Shown one piece after another: positions 48,437 to 58,641 of a DNA stretch of 64,000 nt; within the stretch, counting starts at the first letter, position 1, and each line of letters starts with the position of its first letter. A model generated the notes under the pieces. It worked only from the letters and a program-made list of their open reading frames with translations, searched no databases and was not told the origin of the DNA. The position numbers and the translations under genes were made by a program. Source of the stretch: Paraburkholderia caballeronis (lineage in GTDB: Bacteria; Pseudomonadota; Gammaproteobacteria; Burkholderiales; Burkholderiaceae); contig NZ_FNSR01000001.1 in assembly GCF_900104845.1 (NCBI RefSeq), positions 744,001-808,000 of the forward strand, written 5' to 3'.

Positions 48437-50515
48437 ATGAATGCCCCGACCGGATTTGCCCGCGCAGTCTGCCCGCACGACTGTCCCGACACCTGCGCGA
48501 TGCGCGTGACGGTCGAGGACGGCAGGGCGGTGAAGGTGACCGGAGATCCCGATCATCCACCGACCCAAGGCGTGCTGTGCACGAAGGTGAGCCGCTATGC
48601 GGAGCGGGTGCACCATCCGCGCCGGCTGACGCAGCCGATGAAGCGTGTCGGTCGCAAGGGCGAAGGCCGTTTCGAGCCGATCGGTTGGGACGAAGCGGTC
48701 GCGATCGCGGCCGCGAAGCTCGGCGAAATTGCGCGGCGCGCACCCGAAGCGATCGTGCCGTACAGCTACGCGGGCACGATGGGCCTCGTGCAGGGCGACA
48801 GCATCGCGCAGCGCTTCTTTCACAAGCTCGGCGCGTCGCGGCTCGACCGCGCGATCTGCGCGTCGGCCGGCGCGGCCGGCCTTCGCTATACGTATGGCGC
48901 GAGTGTCGGGATGCATACCGAATACTTCGCGGAAAGCGAAGTCATCCTGATCTGGGGCGCGAACCCGATCGCCTCGAACCTGCATCTGTGGACGCGCGTG
49001 CAGGAGGCAAAGCGCAACGGCGCGACGGTGATCGCGATCGATCCTTACCGCTCGCTGACGGCCGAGAAATGCCAACAGCACATCGCGCTGAAGCCGGGCA
49101 CCGATGCGGCGCTCGCGCTCGGCATCATGCATGTGCTGATCGTCGAGGATCGGCTCGATCACGCGTACATCGCCGCGCACACGCAGGGTTTCGACGGACT
49201 GAAAGCGCGCGCGCTCACGTATACGCCGGCGCGCGTCGCGGCGATCTGCGGGATCGACGAGCAGACTGTCGTCGATCTCGCCCGGCTCTATGCGTCCACG
49301 CGCAAGTCGGCGATCCGGATGAACTACGGGATGCAGCGCGTGCGCGGCGGCGGCAATGCGGTGCGCGCGATCGCGTGTCTGCCCGCGTTGACCGGCGCGT
49401 GGCGCGAACGTTCGGGCGGCGCGCTGCTGTCGTCGTCGGGCTGGTCGCCGGCCGACGTGAACGCATTGCAGCGCCCGGATCTGATGCCCGGCTGGCCGTC
49501 GAAGCTGCCGCGCGTGATCAACATGAACCAGATCGGCGATGCGTTGACGCACGAAGGCGACGCGGCGTTCGGCCCGAAGATCGAAGCGATCGTCGTGTAC
49601 AACTCGAATCCGGTCGCGGTCGCGCCGGATTCCGCGAAAGTGGCCGCGGGTTTCGCGCGCGACGACCTGTTCACGATCGTGCTGGAGCAGTTCCAGACCG
49701 ACACCGCCGACTACGCGGACCTGCTGCTGCCTGCAACGACGCAGCTCGAACATCTGGACATCCACAAGTCGTACGGCCATACGCACGTGATGGTGAACCT
49801 GCCGGCAATCGCGCCGGTCGGCGGCGCGCTGCCGAACACGGAAATCTTCCGGCGGATCGCGCGCGGCATGCAACTGACGGAGCCGGCGCTGTTCGAGAGC
49901 GACGACGAAGTCGCATCGCGCGCGTTCCGCTGGGACGACCCCGCGCTCGAAGGCGTCGACTGGCCGACGCTGAAGGCGCAGGGCTGGGCGAAGCTGAAGA
50001 TCGCGGACGCGCCGTTCGCGAACGGCGGTTTTCCGACGACGACCGGCAAGTGCGAGTTCTACAGCGACGCGCTCGCGAAGTCGGGCCTCGATCCGCTGCC
50101 GGATTATCTGCCGCCGTACGAGTCGGCCGACCATGCGCCGGAGCTGGCCGCGCGTTATCCGCTCGCCATGATCTCGCCGCCTGCCCGCAACTTCCTGAAC
50201 ACGACTTTCGTGAACGTCGAAAGCCTGCGCGCGACCGAAGGCGAGCCGCACCTCGATCTGCATCCGTCCGATGCGGCGGACCGCGGCGTCGCGGACGGCG
50301 ACGAGGTTCGCGTATTCAACGACCGCGGATCGCTGCGCGCGCGGGCGCGCGTCACCGAGCGCGCCCGCGAAGGACTCGTCGTCGGGTTGTCGATCTGGTG
50401 GAAGAAACTCGCGCCGGACGGCCGCAACGCGAACCAGGTGACGAGCCAGGCGTTGACCGACCTCGGCGGCTCGGCGACGTTCTACGACTGCCTCGTCGAA
50501 GTCGAGCGCGCGTGA
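48437..50515 (+). CDS. Molybdopterin-dependent oxidoreductase (bis-MGD, 4Fe-4S)
   Basis: A 692-residue DMSO-reductase-superfamily enzyme. The N-terminal 4Fe-4S motif uses Cys12, Cys16, Cys20 and Cys48 (AVCPHDCPDTCAMRV ... GVLCTKVSRY). The MGD-binding regions include EVILIWGANPIASNLHLW and a C-terminal domain with TTFVNVESLRATEGEP and LHPSDAADRGVADGDEVRVFNDRG. There is no Tat signal, so it is cytoplasmic. It resembles formate dehydrogenase/assimilatory-type proteins without an identified electron partner nearby; the substrate is not predictable. Confidence 0.88.
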   Translation: MNAPTGFARAVCPHDCPDTCAMRVTVEDGRAVKVTGDPDHPPTQGVLCTKVSRYAERVHHPRRLTQPMKRVGRKGEGRFEPIGWDEAVAIAAAKLGEIARRAPEAIVPYSYAGTMGLVQGDSIAQRFFHKLGASRLDRAICASAGAAGLRYTYGASVGMHTEYFAESEVILIWGANPIASNLHLWTRVQEAKRNGATVIAIDPYRSLTAEKCQQHIALKPGTDAALALGIMHVLIVEDRLDHAYIAAHTQGFDGLKARALTYTPARVAAICGIDEQTVVDLARLYASTRKSAIRMNYGMQRVRGGGNAVRAIACLPALTGAWRERSGGALLSSSGWSPADVNALQRPDLMPGWPSKLPRVINMNQIGDALTHEGDAAFGPKIEAIVVYNSNPVAVAPDSAKVAAGFARDDLFTIVLEQFQTDTADYADLLLPATTQLEHLDIHKSYGHTHVMVNLPAIAPVGGALPNTEIFRRIARGMQLTEPALFESDDEVASRAFRWDDPALEGVDWPTLKAQGWAKLKIADAPFANGGFPTTTGKCEFYSDALAKSGLDPLPDYLPPYESADHAPELAARYPLAMISPPARNFLNTTFVNVESLRATEGEPHLDLHPSDAADRGVADGDEVRVFNDRGSLRARARVTERAREGLVVGLSIWWKKLAPDGRNANQVTSQALTDLGGSATFYDCLVEVERA

Positions 50516-50652
50516 GCGTCAGGCACCGGGCGCCGCGAACGAGGTTCGAGGGTGCTTTCTAACTTGCCGCGCCGCCCGCTTGGCGGTAGAACCACCATGC
50601 TACGATCCGCCCTTTAGCACGGTCATTCTAAAAATTCAGGAGGAGACGCAGC

Positions 50653-52326
50653 ATGGAGAAAGTCTGGCTGAAATCGTACCCGCCCGGCGTACCGGCCGAG
50701 ATCGACACGTCGCGTTACGCGTCGATCACCGCGCTGCTCGAAGAGAGCTTCGAGACGAACCGGTCCAAACCCGCGTTCGCGTGCATGGGCAAGACGATCA
50801 GTTACGGCGAGCTGGACGAACTGTCGCTCCGGCTTGCCGCATGGTTCCAGTCGAAGGGCCTCGCGCCGGGCGCGCGCATCGCGGTGATGATGCCGAACGT
50901 GCTGCAGTATCCGGTCGCGCTCGCGGCGATCCTGCGCGCCGGTTATGTGGTCGTCAACGTCAATCCGCTGTACACGCCTCGCGAGCTTGAGCACCAACTG
51001 AAGGACAGCGGCGCCGAGGCGATCGTGATCCTCGAAAACTTCGCGAAGACGCTGCAGGCGGTGATCGGCCATACGGCGGTCCGGCACGTGGTCGTCGCGT
51101 CGATGGGCGACCTGCTCGGTCCGAAGGGCTGCATCGTCAACTTCGTCGTGCGGCGCGTGAAGAAGATGGTGCCCGCCTGGAGCCTGCCGGGTCACGTGCG
51201 TTTCAACGACGCGCTCGCGGACGGCGCGCGGCAGTCGTTCCGTCGGGTCGAGCAGCACCCGGACGACGTTGCGTTCCTGCAGTACACCGGCGGCACGACC
51301 GGCGTCGCGAAGGGCGCGACGCTGCTGCACCGGAACCTGATCGCGAACGTGCTGCAGTCGCAGGCGTGGCTCGACGCCGCGCGCGTCAAGCATCCGGACG
51401 TCGGCGCGGGCATCACGGTCGCCGCGCTGCCGCTCTATCACGTGTTCGCGCTGACCGTCTGCGGGCTGCTGACGATCCGCAGCGGCGGCCTTGCGGTGCT
51501 GATCCCGAATCCGCGCGACATCGCCGGCACGATCAAGTCGCTGCAGGGCTACGCGATCAACACGTTCCCCGCGGTCAACACGCTGTACAACGCGATGTTG
51601 AACCATCCGGACTTCGACAAGCTCGACTTCTCGAAGCTGATGGTCGCCAACGGCGGCGGGATGGCGGTGCAGGAAGCGGTCGCGAAACGCTGGTACGAAA
51701 AGACCCATACGCCGATCGTCGAGGGCTACGGCCTGTCGGAGACGTCGCCGAGCGTGACCTGCAATCCGACGACCGTCACCGAGTACAGCGGCACGATCGG
51801 CCTGCCGCTGCCGTCGACCGAAGTGTCGATCCGCGACGACGACGGCAACGAACTGCCGATCGGCGCGGCGGGCGAGATCTGCATTCGCGGGCCGCAGGTG
51901 ATGGCCGGCTACTGGCAGCGTCCGGACGAGACCGCGAAGGTGATGACCGGCGACGGCTTCTTCAAATCCGGCGACATCGGCGTGATGGACGAGCGCGGTT
52001 ACGTGAAGCTGGTTGACCGGAAGAAGGACATGATCCTCGTGTCGGGGTTCAACGTTTACCCGAACGAAGTCGAGGACGTCGTGGCGAAGCTGCCAGGCGT
52101 GTACGAGGTCGCGGCGGTCGGCGTGCCCGATCCGCATTCGGGCGAGGCGGTGAAGCTGTACATCGTGAAGAGGGATCCGGCGCTCACCGATCAGGACGTG
52201 CTCGCGTTCTGCAAGACGCAGCTCACCGGCTACAAGCGGCCGAAGCTGATCGAGTTCCGCGCCGACCTGCCGAAGAGCAACGTCGGCAAGATCCTGCGGC
52301 GCGAACTGCGGGATGGGAACGCATAA
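50653..52326 (+). CDS. fadD: Long-chain-fatty-acid-CoA ligase
   Basis: A 557-residue acyl-adenylate-forming enzyme activating fatty acids to acyl-CoA at the inner membrane. The ATP motif is YTGGTTGVAKGATLLHRNL, the fatty-acid gate region is around AALPLYHVFALTVCGLL, the linker motif is YGLSETSPSVTCNP, and DRKKDMILVSGFNVYPNEVE is the A8 hinge. GGAGGAG lies upstream of the ATG. It has its own terminator and no operon partner. Confidence 0.94.
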   Translation: MEKVWLKSYPPGVPAEIDTSRYASITALLEESFETNRSKPAFACMGKTISYGELDELSLRLAAWFQSKGLAPGARIAVMMPNVLQYPVALAAILRAGYVVVNVNPLYTPRELEHQLKDSGAEAIVILENFAKTLQAVIGHTAVRHVVVASMGDLLGPKGCIVNFVVRRVKKMVPAWSLPGHVRFNDALADGARQSFRRVEQHPDDVAFLQYTGGTTGVAKGATLLHRNLIANVLQSQAWLDAARVKHPDVGAGITVAALPLYHVFALTVCGLLTIRSGGLAVLIPNPRDIAGTIKSLQGYAINTFPAVNTLYNAMLNHPDFDKLDFSKLMVANGGGMAVQEAVAKRWYEKTHTPIVEGYGLSETSPSVTCNPTTVTEYSGTIGLPLPSTEVSIRDDDGNELPIGAAGEICIRGPQVMAGYWQRPDETAKVMTGDGFFKSGDIGVMDERGYVKLVDRKKDMILVSGFNVYPNEVEDVVAKLPGVYEVAAVGVPDPHSGEAVKLYIVKRDPALTDQDVLAFCKTQLTGYKRPKLIEFRADLPKSNVGKILRRELRDGNA

Positions 52327-52357
52327 ACGGCGGCTTTTTCCGCGCCAGGCAGTTCGA

Positions 52358-52393
52358 AACCGGCTTGCCGCGTCGGCGCAGGCCGGTTTTTTT
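52358..52393 (+). terminator. Rho-independent terminator of fadD
   Basis: A 7-bp stem (AACCGGC / GCCGGTT) with a 17-base loop is followed by a T-run (seven T in total). It begins 32 bases after the fadD stop. Confidence 0.75.
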
Positions 52394-52422
52394 ATGCCCG
52401 CGCGCTGAAGGCAGCGGACAAG

Positions 52423-52446
52423 AAAAAAGGCGCCCGAAGGCGCCTT
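52423..52446 (-). terminator. Rho-independent terminator of the porin gene
   Basis: Read on the minus strand, an 8-bp stem (AAGGCGCC / GGCGCCTT, four-base loop) is followed by six T. It ends 30 bases past the porin stop. Confidence 0.88.
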
Positions 52447-52475
52447 GAGTGTCTTGCTGCCGTTGTTACGACTTA

Positions 52476-53657
52476 TTAGAACTTGTGGCGGATACCGACG
52501 CGCACGGTGACCTGGTTGGGGGTCGTCGACGGCGACAGGTTGTTGATCGCCGCAACCGCCGGGCCGCCGGTCGAGTCGGTACCCGAAGCGTGCTGGTACA
52601 CGCCGGTCACGTACACGTCCGTGCGCTTCGACAGGAAATAATCGACGCCGGCCGAGTACTGGTAGTACTTTGCGGATGCGTCGCCGCCGCCGATCTTCGC
52701 GACGCTGTTGCCGTCCGTGTAATCGAATGCGACGCCTGCGAGCAGCGCCGGCGTGAATTGATACTTGAAGTTGATTTCGGCGTTGTTGAACGTCGCGTTC
52801 TGGCCGCTCTGGAACACCGGCGTTGCAGCGCCGAGGTTCGCGCCCAGGTTGCGGAAGCTGACGTTCGAGTACGTCGCGCCGATCGTGGCCGCGCCGAACG
52901 TGTACGCACCGCCCGCACCGATGACCTGGTACGTGTTCGCGTTCGCGAAGCCGCTGTACACCGGCGACGTCACGGCCGACGCCGTGCTCGTCGACGTGTT
53001 GTTGCCGAACAGGCCGCCCGCGTTCGACGGCGTGCGCGCGTTCAGGTAGGCCGCACCGAGGGTCAGCGGGCCGTTGCTGTAGCCGGCGCCGAGCGACCAG
53101 ATCTGGTTCTGCGAGAAGTTGCCCGAGACGCCGCCGAAGCTGTACGTGCCGCCGAACGTCAGACCCGCGTAGTTCACGCTGGCGAACTTGACGGTGTTGT
53201 TCGTGCGATACGCGTTGTTGAAGTTGTCGAGGTCGCCCGGGTGAGCCGCGATGTAGCCGCCCCACTGGTCGCCCACTTCGAGCGGACCGACGTAATCGAC
53301 GACGGAGTCGTACTGGCGACCCAGCAGCACCGAGCCGTATCGCGTGCTGCTCAGGCCGACATAAGCCTGGCGACCGAACATCAGGCCGCCTTGACCGAGC
53401 TTGCCGCTGCTCAGGTCGAAGCCGTTTTCGAGCACGAAGATGGCCTTGAGACCGCCGCCCAGGTCTTCCGCACCACGCAGGCCCCAACGGCTGCCCTGCA
53501 ATACGCCGCTCGTCATGTTGATGAGGCTGGCGCCCTTGGCATTGTTCGTATAGTTAATGCCCTGGTCGATGATGCCGTACAGCGTGACGCTGCTCTGTGC
53601 GTGAGCGACGCCAGCAAACGCGCTCATTGCGGCGAGCGCGAGAAGCGACTTCTTCAT
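52476..53657 (-). CDS. Gram-negative porin (OmpC-like)
   Basis: A 393-residue outer-membrane general porin. The signal peptide is residues 1-20 (cleavage VAHA|QS). The mature protein begins SSVTLYGIIDQGINYTNN and continues with alternating beta-strands typical of the 16-stranded Burkholderia porins (GSRWGLRGAEDLGGGLKAIFVLENGFDL, GRQAYVGLSSTRYGSVLLGRQYD), ending with the Bam-recognised C-terminal Phe (VGIRHKF). The ATG at 53657 has GGAG upstream. It presumably allows passage of small hydrophilic solutes. Confidence 0.95.
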   Translation of the reverse strand: MKKSLLALAAMSAFAGVAHAQSSVTLYGIIDQGINYTNNAKGASLINMTSGVLQGSRWGLRGAEDLGGGLKAIFVLENGFDLSSGKLGQGGLMFGRQAYVGLSSTRYGSVLLGRQYDSVVDYVGPLEVGDQWGGYIAAHPGDLDNFNNAYRTNNTVKFASVNYAGLTFGGTYSFGGVSGNFSQNQIWSLGAGYSNGPLTLGAAYLNARTPSNAGGLFGNNTSTSTASAVTSPVYSGFANANTYQVIGAGGAYTFGAATIGATYSNVSFRNLGANLGAATPVFQSGQNATFNNAEINFKYQFTPALLAGVAFDYTDGNSVAKIGGGDASAKYYQYSAGVDYFLSKRTDVYVTGVYQHASGTDSTGGPAVAAINNLSPSTTPNQVTVRVGIRHKF

Positions 53658-53975
53658 TTGAATAGATCTCCAAGTTTGAACCTTCAGGCTCTTATTGGCA
53701 GGGCCGTTTTTTGTTGTGCGGCTTATGTATGGCTTGTATCGCGTGCGGCCCTGCTTGCTAACTTCGCGAGAAGTTGGACGTAATGTAACAAAAGGGTCAA
53801 CCTGCACAAAGGAAAAGCCCGACGCCCGTAAGTCGCTGTTTCGTTTACACAACATGGTCTAGAATGTGCGGCTAGCTATCGGATCTGCCCCGGATTGACG
53901 GCGGTCCGCATGTTCCTGTAAAGCCGCCGCGGCACCCCTTGCCGGACGGTTGTCATCGAGAAAGGGAGGGGTTGG

Positions 53976-54626
53976 ATGACGCTCGACGAGTTGATCACCG
54001 AGTTCGATCGGGGCCTTCGTTCGGTCACCGGAATATCGCGGATGACGCGGCCGATGCCGACGCCGCCGGCCAGTGAAGAAGCGGATGGCGAAAAAACCGT
54101 TGCGGCCGAACTGACTCCCGCCGAACGCGCGCACGCCGCGGGTCTGATGCGGGTGAACCACGTCGGCGAGGTGTGCGCGCAGGCGCTGTATCAGGCGCAG
54201 AAAATCGCGACCCGCTCGCCGGCGCTGAAGGACGCGTTCGAGCGCGCGGCGCTCGAAGAGGAAGACCATCTCGCGTGGACCGCGCGGCGCCTGCAGGCGC
54301 TCGACTCGCGCCCGAGCCTGCTGAACCCGCTGTGGTACGCGGGCGCGCTCGCGATCGGCTTCGCGGCCGGGCGACTTGGCGACAAGGTGAGCCTCGGCTT
54401 CATGGCCGAGACCGAACGCCAGGTCGAGCGTCATCTGGATTCGCATCTCGACAGCCTGCCTGCCGGCGACCGCGAATCGCGCGCGGTCGTCGAGCAGATG
54501 CGCGTCGACGAGGCGGCCCACGCAAAGTCGGCGATGGACCTGGGCGGCATCGAACTGCCGCTGCCGGTCCGGTCGCTGATGCGCGCCGCGTCGAAGGTGA
54601 TGACCCGCACCGCGTACCGCATCTGA
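53976..54626 (+). CDS. coq7: 3-demethoxyubiquinol 3-hydroxylase Coq7
   Basis: A 216-residue di-iron carboxylate monooxygenase of ubiquinone biosynthesis, the Coq7 alternative to UbiF. Iron-ligand motifs are [31 protein letters not shown] and [17 protein letters not shown], and a membrane-associating helix is suggested by [27 protein letters not shown] lies upstream of the ATG. It is the penultimate ring-hydroxylation step, so the UbiH-family protein at 6.2 kb probably acts at another position. Confidence 0.94.
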   Translation: MTLDELITEFDRGLRSVTGISRMTRPMPTPPASEEADGEKTVAAELTPAERAHAAGLMRVNHVGEVCAQALYQAQKIATRSPALKDAFERAALEEEDHLAWTARRLQALDSRPSLLNPLWYAGALAIGFAAGRLGDKVSLGFMAETERQVERHLDSHLDSLPAGDRESRAVVEQMRVDEAAHAKSAMDLGGIELPLPVRSLMRAASKVMTRTAYRI

Positions 54627-54903
54627 GCGCCGCTCCGTGAGACGGCGCCGCTGCCGTCCCACGGGGAAATCCGCCCGAACCCGCGTCGAACCGCCTCTTC
54701 GATCCCCGCCGAACCCCCGCCTCGCCTTGCCTGAACCCGCGCTTCTCACGTATCACCTTCACAACCCGCAGTAGCTCATTCATTCATAACGGTTTTTCAC
54801 TTGAGACCGACTTGAGGATGTGGCGCTAAGTCCTTGTTCTTGCGGGTAAATTTCGTCAAAAAACGTTCAGCATCCCTTGACCCTGCTTAGGCGTTCCTCT
54901 AAA

Positions 54904-54943
54904 GTGGGAGACAGTGTGAGAAAGTGTATTTTTGTGTGATTTC
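54904..54943 (+). promoter_or_regulatory. MraZ operator: four 10-bp-spaced direct repeats
   Basis: GTGGG, GTGTG, GTGTA and GTGTG start at 54904, 54914, 54924 and 54934, exactly 10 bp apart, about 110 bp upstream of mraZ. In E. coli MraZ represses the dcw cluster by binding TGGGN repeats separated by 5-bp spacers. A GATAAT -10-like box (54969-54974) follows; a matching -35 is not evident. Confidence 0.7.
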
Positions 54944-55012
54944 GGGCGCGTAATCCGGTAGATTTTTTGATAATGGGCGTGCGGCGATGGTCGCCGCGTG
55001 AGGGGAAGGGAA

Positions 55013-55441
55013 TTGTTCCAGGGGGCGTCGGCGCTGACGCTCGATGCGAAAGGGCGGATGTCGATTCCGTCTCGCTATCGGGAGGCGCTGCAAGGACAGG
55101 CAGAAGGCCGGGTGACGATCACCAAGCACCCGGACGGCTGCCTGTTGCTGTTTCCGCGCCCCGAATGGGAAGTGTTCCGCGCGAAGGTCGCCGCGCTGCC
55201 GATGGATGCGCACTGGTGGCGCCGCATTTTCCTCGGCAACGCGTCGGACGTCGAACTCGACAGCGCCGGGCGCGTGCTCGTGTCGCCCGAACTGCGCCTC
55301 GCGGCCGGAATGGAAAAGGAAGTGATGCTGCTCGGCATGGGAAGTCATTTTGAGTTGTGGGATGCGCAGACCTATGCCGCGAAGGAACAGGCGGCCATGG
55401 CGCAGGGCATGCCCGACGCGTTAAAGAATTTCACGTTCTGA
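55013..55441 (+). CDS. mraZ: Transcriptional regulator MraZ
   Basis: A 142-residue AbrB-like DNA-binding protein with two MraZ domains ([19 protein letters not shown] near residue 7 and [19 protein letters not shown] near 83). It represses its own division/cell-wall cluster in E. coli. I start it at the TTG codon at 55013 ([11 protein letters not shown]), which has AGGGGAAGG upstream and gives the family length; a GTG at 54998 in frame would add five residues. It is the first gene of the dcw cluster. Confidence 0.93.
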   Translation: MFQGASALTLDAKGRMSIPSRYREALQGQAEGRVTITKHPDGCLLLFPRPEWEVFRAKVAALPMDAHWWRRIFLGNASDVELDSAGRVLVSPELRLAAGMEKEVMLLGMGSHFELWDAQTYAAKEQAAMAQGMPDALKNFTF

Positions 55442-55457
55442 CCGCCGCTCAACCGTT

Positions 55458-56411
55458 ATGGCATCTGCGATGGGACAGGGAATGCAGCATCGCACGGTGC
55501 TGCTGGACGAGGCGGTCGACGCGCTCGTCACGCGCACGGACGGCGTCTATGTGGACGGCACGTTCGGCCGTGGCGGCCACAGCCGCGCGATCCTCGGCCG
55601 GCTCGGCGACGCCGGGCGGCTGATCGCGTTCGACAAGGATCCGCTGGCGATCGCGACGGCCGGCGAAATCGCGGACCCGCGGTTTGCGATCGTGCATCAG
55701 AGTTTTGCTTCACTGCGCGACGAGCTTGCGTCGCGCGGGGTAGGGCGTGTGTCGGGCGTGCTGCTGGACCTTGGCGTGTCGTCGCCGCAAGTCGACGACC
55801 CGCAGCGCGGCTTCAGTTTCCGCGCGGACGGTCCGCTCGACATGCGGATGGACCCGACGCGCGGCGAGTCCGCCGCGGACTGGCTCGCGCGGGCCACGGT
55901 GCAGGAATTGACGGAGGTGATACGGGATTATGGGGAAGAACGGTTTGCTTTTCAGATTGCAAAGGCGCTTGTTGCTCGCCGGGCAGAGTCCGACCGTCTC
56001 GGGCCTCTCCGGAGCACGGGCGAGCTTGCCCAAATCGTGGCTAACGTCGTCAAGACCCGTGAGAAGGGCAAGGACCCGGCAACCCGCACCTTTCAGGCTA
56101 TACGGATTCACGTCAATCAAGAGCTTGCGGAGCTGCAGGTCGTTCTAGAGGCGGCATTGGCGCAGTTGGAGCAGGGGGGGCGGCTGGTCGTGATCAGCTT
56201 TCATTCGCTCGAAGACAGGATCGTCAAACGGTTCATGCAGGCGCACGCGAGTGCGCCTGCGGTCGATCGTCGTCTGCCGATCCGCGCGGTCGATCTGCCG
56301 AGCCCGCCGCTCAAGCTGCTCGGCCGCGTGTTTCCCGGCGACGCCGAAGTCGCCGCGAACCCCCGTGCCCGCTCGGCGGTGATGCGCATCGCGGAGCGCG
56401 TCACGCCATGA
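55458..56411 (+). CDS. rsmH: 16S rRNA (cytosine(1402)-N(4))-methyltransferase RsmH
   Basis: A 317-residue SAM-dependent methyltransferase modifying C1402 of 16S rRNA. SAM motif I is [19 protein letters not shown], and further RsmH motifs are [20 protein letters not shown] and [18 protein letters not shown]. The longest start is ATG 55458; an ATG at 55470 gives 313 residues, which is the more usual length, and neither has a good ribosome site. The last four bases overlap ftsL. Confidence 0.96.
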   Translation: MASAMGQGMQHRTVLLDEAVDALVTRTDGVYVDGTFGRGGHSRAILGRLGDAGRLIAFDKDPLAIATAGEIADPRFAIVHQSFASLRDELASRGVGRVSGVLLDLGVSSPQVDDPQRGFSFRADGPLDMRMDPTRGESAADWLARATVQELTEVIRDYGEERFAFQIAKALVARRAESDRLGPLRSTGELAQIVANVVKTREKGKDPATRTFQAIRIHVNQELAELQVVLEAALAQLEQGGRLVVISFHSLEDRIVKRFMQAHASAPAVDRRLPIRAVDLPSPPLKLLGRVFPGDAEVAANPRARSAVMRIAERVTP

Positions 56412-56755
56412 ACCGCCTGAACATCTTCCTGCTGATCGTCGTGATGGGATGCGCGCTGTCGGTCGTCAATGCGACGAACCAGCAGCGGCAGATCTTCATC
56501 CAGTTGCAGCGCGCGCAAACGCAGGAGCGGCAACTGCAGCAGGACTACGCCCAGCTTCAATATCAGCAGAGCGCGCTGTCGAAGACGTCGCGCATCGAAC
56601 AGATCGCCACCGATTCGCTCAAGATGCAGCCCGTGACGACCGGACGCACGCAATACCTGACTCTCGCGCCCGGCGCCGCACGCGCCGAGGACGCCCCGGT
56701 GCCGCCCGCCGACGCCGCTTCCGTGCCGTCCGTCCGTCGCGGAGGCGTCCGATGA
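56408..56755 (+). CDS. ftsL: Cell division protein FtsL
   Basis: A 115-residue bitopic divisome protein with one N-terminal membrane helix ([19 protein letters not shown]) and a periplasmic leucine-zipper coiled coil ([20 protein letters not shown]). It bridges FtsB/FtsQ and activates FtsWI. The Ala/Pro-rich C-terminal tail is longer than in E. coli. It overlaps rsmH upstream and ftsI downstream (ATGA), as usual in this cluster. Confidence 0.93.
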   Translation: MNRLNIFLLIVVMGCALSVVNATNQQRQIFIQLQRAQTQERQLQQDYAQLQYQQSALSKTSRIEQIATDSLKMQPVTTGRTQYLTLAPGAARAEDAPVPPADAASVPSVRRGGVR

Positions 56756-58641
56756 AAAAGGGTTCCAGCCGCAAGAGCGTCGCTTTCTCCGCCAATCCGA
56801 TCTTGTCCGTGCGCCTGTCGATGTGGCGCTCGAAGCTCGTCGTGTTCCTGTTGTTCATGGCGTTCGCCGCGCTCGCCGGGCGCGCGTTCTGGATCCAGGG
56901 GCCGGGCAACGCGTTCTATCAGAAGCAGGGCGAGAGCCGCTATCAGCGCACGCTCGAACTGCCGGCGACGCGCGGCAAGATTCTCGACCGCAACGGCCTC
57001 GTGCTCGCGACGAGCCTGCCGGTGCGCGCGATCTGGGCGATTCCCGAGTCGGTGCCGGACGACCTCGGCGCGGACAAGCTCGCGCAGCTCGGCCAGTTGC
57101 TCGGCATGACGACGAAGGAGCTGCGCGCGAAGCTGTCCGAGGACAAGACGTTCGTCTACGTGAAGCGCCAGGTGCCGCTCGACGTCGCGGCGAAGGTGAC
57201 CGCGCTCGACATCCCCGGCATCTATCAGCGCAACGAGTACAAGCGTTATTACCCGGAAGGGGAGATCACCGCGCACCTGATCGGCTTCACGAACGTCGAG
57301 GACGAAGGGCAGGAAGGCGTCGAACTCGGCGACCAGAAGATTCTCGCGGGCGTGCCGGGCATCCGCCACGTGATCAAGGACCGGATGGGCCACATCATCG
57401 AGGACGTCGACGAGCAGGTCGTGCCGCACGACGGCGTCGACGTGGATCTGTCGATCGACAGCAAGATCCAGTACATCGCGTACACGAACCTGAAAGCGGC
57501 GGTCGAGAAGTTCAAGGCGAAGGCCGGCACGGCGATGGTGATCGACGTGCGCACGGGCGAGGTGCTCGCGCTCGTGAACTACCCGACGTACAACCCGAAC
57601 GACCGCTCGCACCTGACCGGCGAGCAGTTGCGCAACCGGATGCTGACCGACGTGTTCGAGCCGGGCTCGATCATGAAGCCGTTTACGGTGTCGCTCGCGC
57701 TCGATCTGCACCGCGTGTCGCCGTCTACACTGGTGGATACCGGCAACGGCCGTTTCGTGCTGGACGGCGCGCAGATCACCGACGACAGCGGGTTCGGCGT
57801 CCTGACGGTCGGCGGCGTGATCCAGAAGTCGAGCAACATCGGCGCGACGAAGATCGCGATGCAGTTGAAGCCGCAGGAAATGTGGGACATGTACACCAGC
57901 ATCGGTCTCGGCCAGGCGCCGAAGGTCGGATTCCCCGGCGCGGCGGTGGGGCGGCTGCGTCCGTGGAAAAGCTGGCGCCGCATCGAGCAGGCGACGATGT
58001 CGTACGGCTACGGCCTGTCCGCGTCGCTGTTCCAGCTCGCGCGCGCGTACACCGCGATCGCGCACGACGGGCAGATCCTGCCCGTGTCGATCTTCCGGAC
58101 CCCCGGCGACCAGCCGGTGTCCGGTCCGCAGGTGTTCTCGCCGACGACCGCGCGCGAAGTCCGCGCGATGCTCGAAATGGTGACCGCGCCCGGCGGCACG
58201 TCGCCGGACGCGGCGGTCCCCGGCTACCGCGTCGGCGGCAAGAGCGGCACCGCGTACAAGCACGTGGGCCGTGGTTACGACCGCTCGAAGTATCGCGCGT
58301 CGTTCGTCGGCATGGCGCCGATGCCGAATCCGCGGATCGTCGTCGCGGTGTCCGTCGACGAGCCGACCGCCGGCAGCCACTTCGGCGGCCAGGTGTCCGG
58401 CCCGGTGTTCTCCGCGATCGTCGGCGACACGCTGCGCTCGCTGAACGTGCCGCCCGACATGCCGGTGAAGCAGCTCGTCGTGTCGGACGACACCGCGCAG
58501 GCCGCCCCCGCGAACACGCCGGCACTGGCGCCCGCCGCCGCAGCGCCCGCGAAACGGATCGCCAGCGCGAAGGACACGGGGCGCGCGCGCCGCATGACCG
58601 TCGCCGACAACGCGAAAACCCGCCCCGGAGTCGTACGATGA
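56752..58641 (+). CDS. ftsI: Septum peptidoglycan transpeptidase FtsI (PBP3)
   Basis: A 629-residue class B penicillin-binding protein. One membrane helix (residues ~24-46) anchors it; a dimerisation domain follows, then the transpeptidase domain with the active Ser in EPGSIMKPF, SSN in QKSSNIGATK and the KSGTAYKH motif near the end. The Ala/Pro-rich C-terminal ~60 residues are low complexity. GGAGGC precedes the ATG. It overlaps ftsL (ATGA) and murE (ATGA). Confidence 0.97.
   Translation: MKKGSSRKSVAFSANPILSVRLSMWRSKLVVFLLFMAFAALAGRAFWIQGPGNAFYQKQGESRYQRTLELPATRGKILDRNGLVLATSLPVRAIWAIPESVPDDLGADKLAQLGQLLGMTTKELRAKLSEDKTFVYVKRQVPLDVAAKVTALDIPGIYQRNEYKRYYPEGEITAHLIGFTNVEDEGQEGVELGDQKILAGVPGIRHVIKDRMGHIIEDVDEQVVPHDGVDVDLSIDSKIQYIAYTNLKAAVEKFKAKAGTAMVIDVRTGEVLALVNYPTYNPNDRSHLTGEQLRNRMLTDVFEPGSIMKPFTVSLALDLHRVSPSTLVDTGNGRFVLDGAQITDDSGFGVLTVGGVIQKSSNIGATKIAMQLKPQEMWDMYTSIGLGQAPKVGFPGAAVGRLRPWKSWRRIEQATMSYGYGLSASLFQLARAYTAIAHDGQILPVSIFRTPGDQPVSGPQVFSPTTAREVRAMLEMVTAPGGTSPDAAVPGYRVGGKSGTAYKHVGRGYDRSKYRASFVGMAPMPNPRIVVAVSVDEPTAGSHFGGQVSGPVFSAIVGDTLRSLNVPPDMPVKQLVVSDDTAQAAPANTPALAPAAAAPAKRIASAKDTGRARRMTVADNAKTRPGVVR

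Noticed and set aside
50580..50606. TTGGCG / TACGAT as the fadD promoter
   Set aside because: The spacer is only 15 bp and both hexamers are weak; not reported as a feature.
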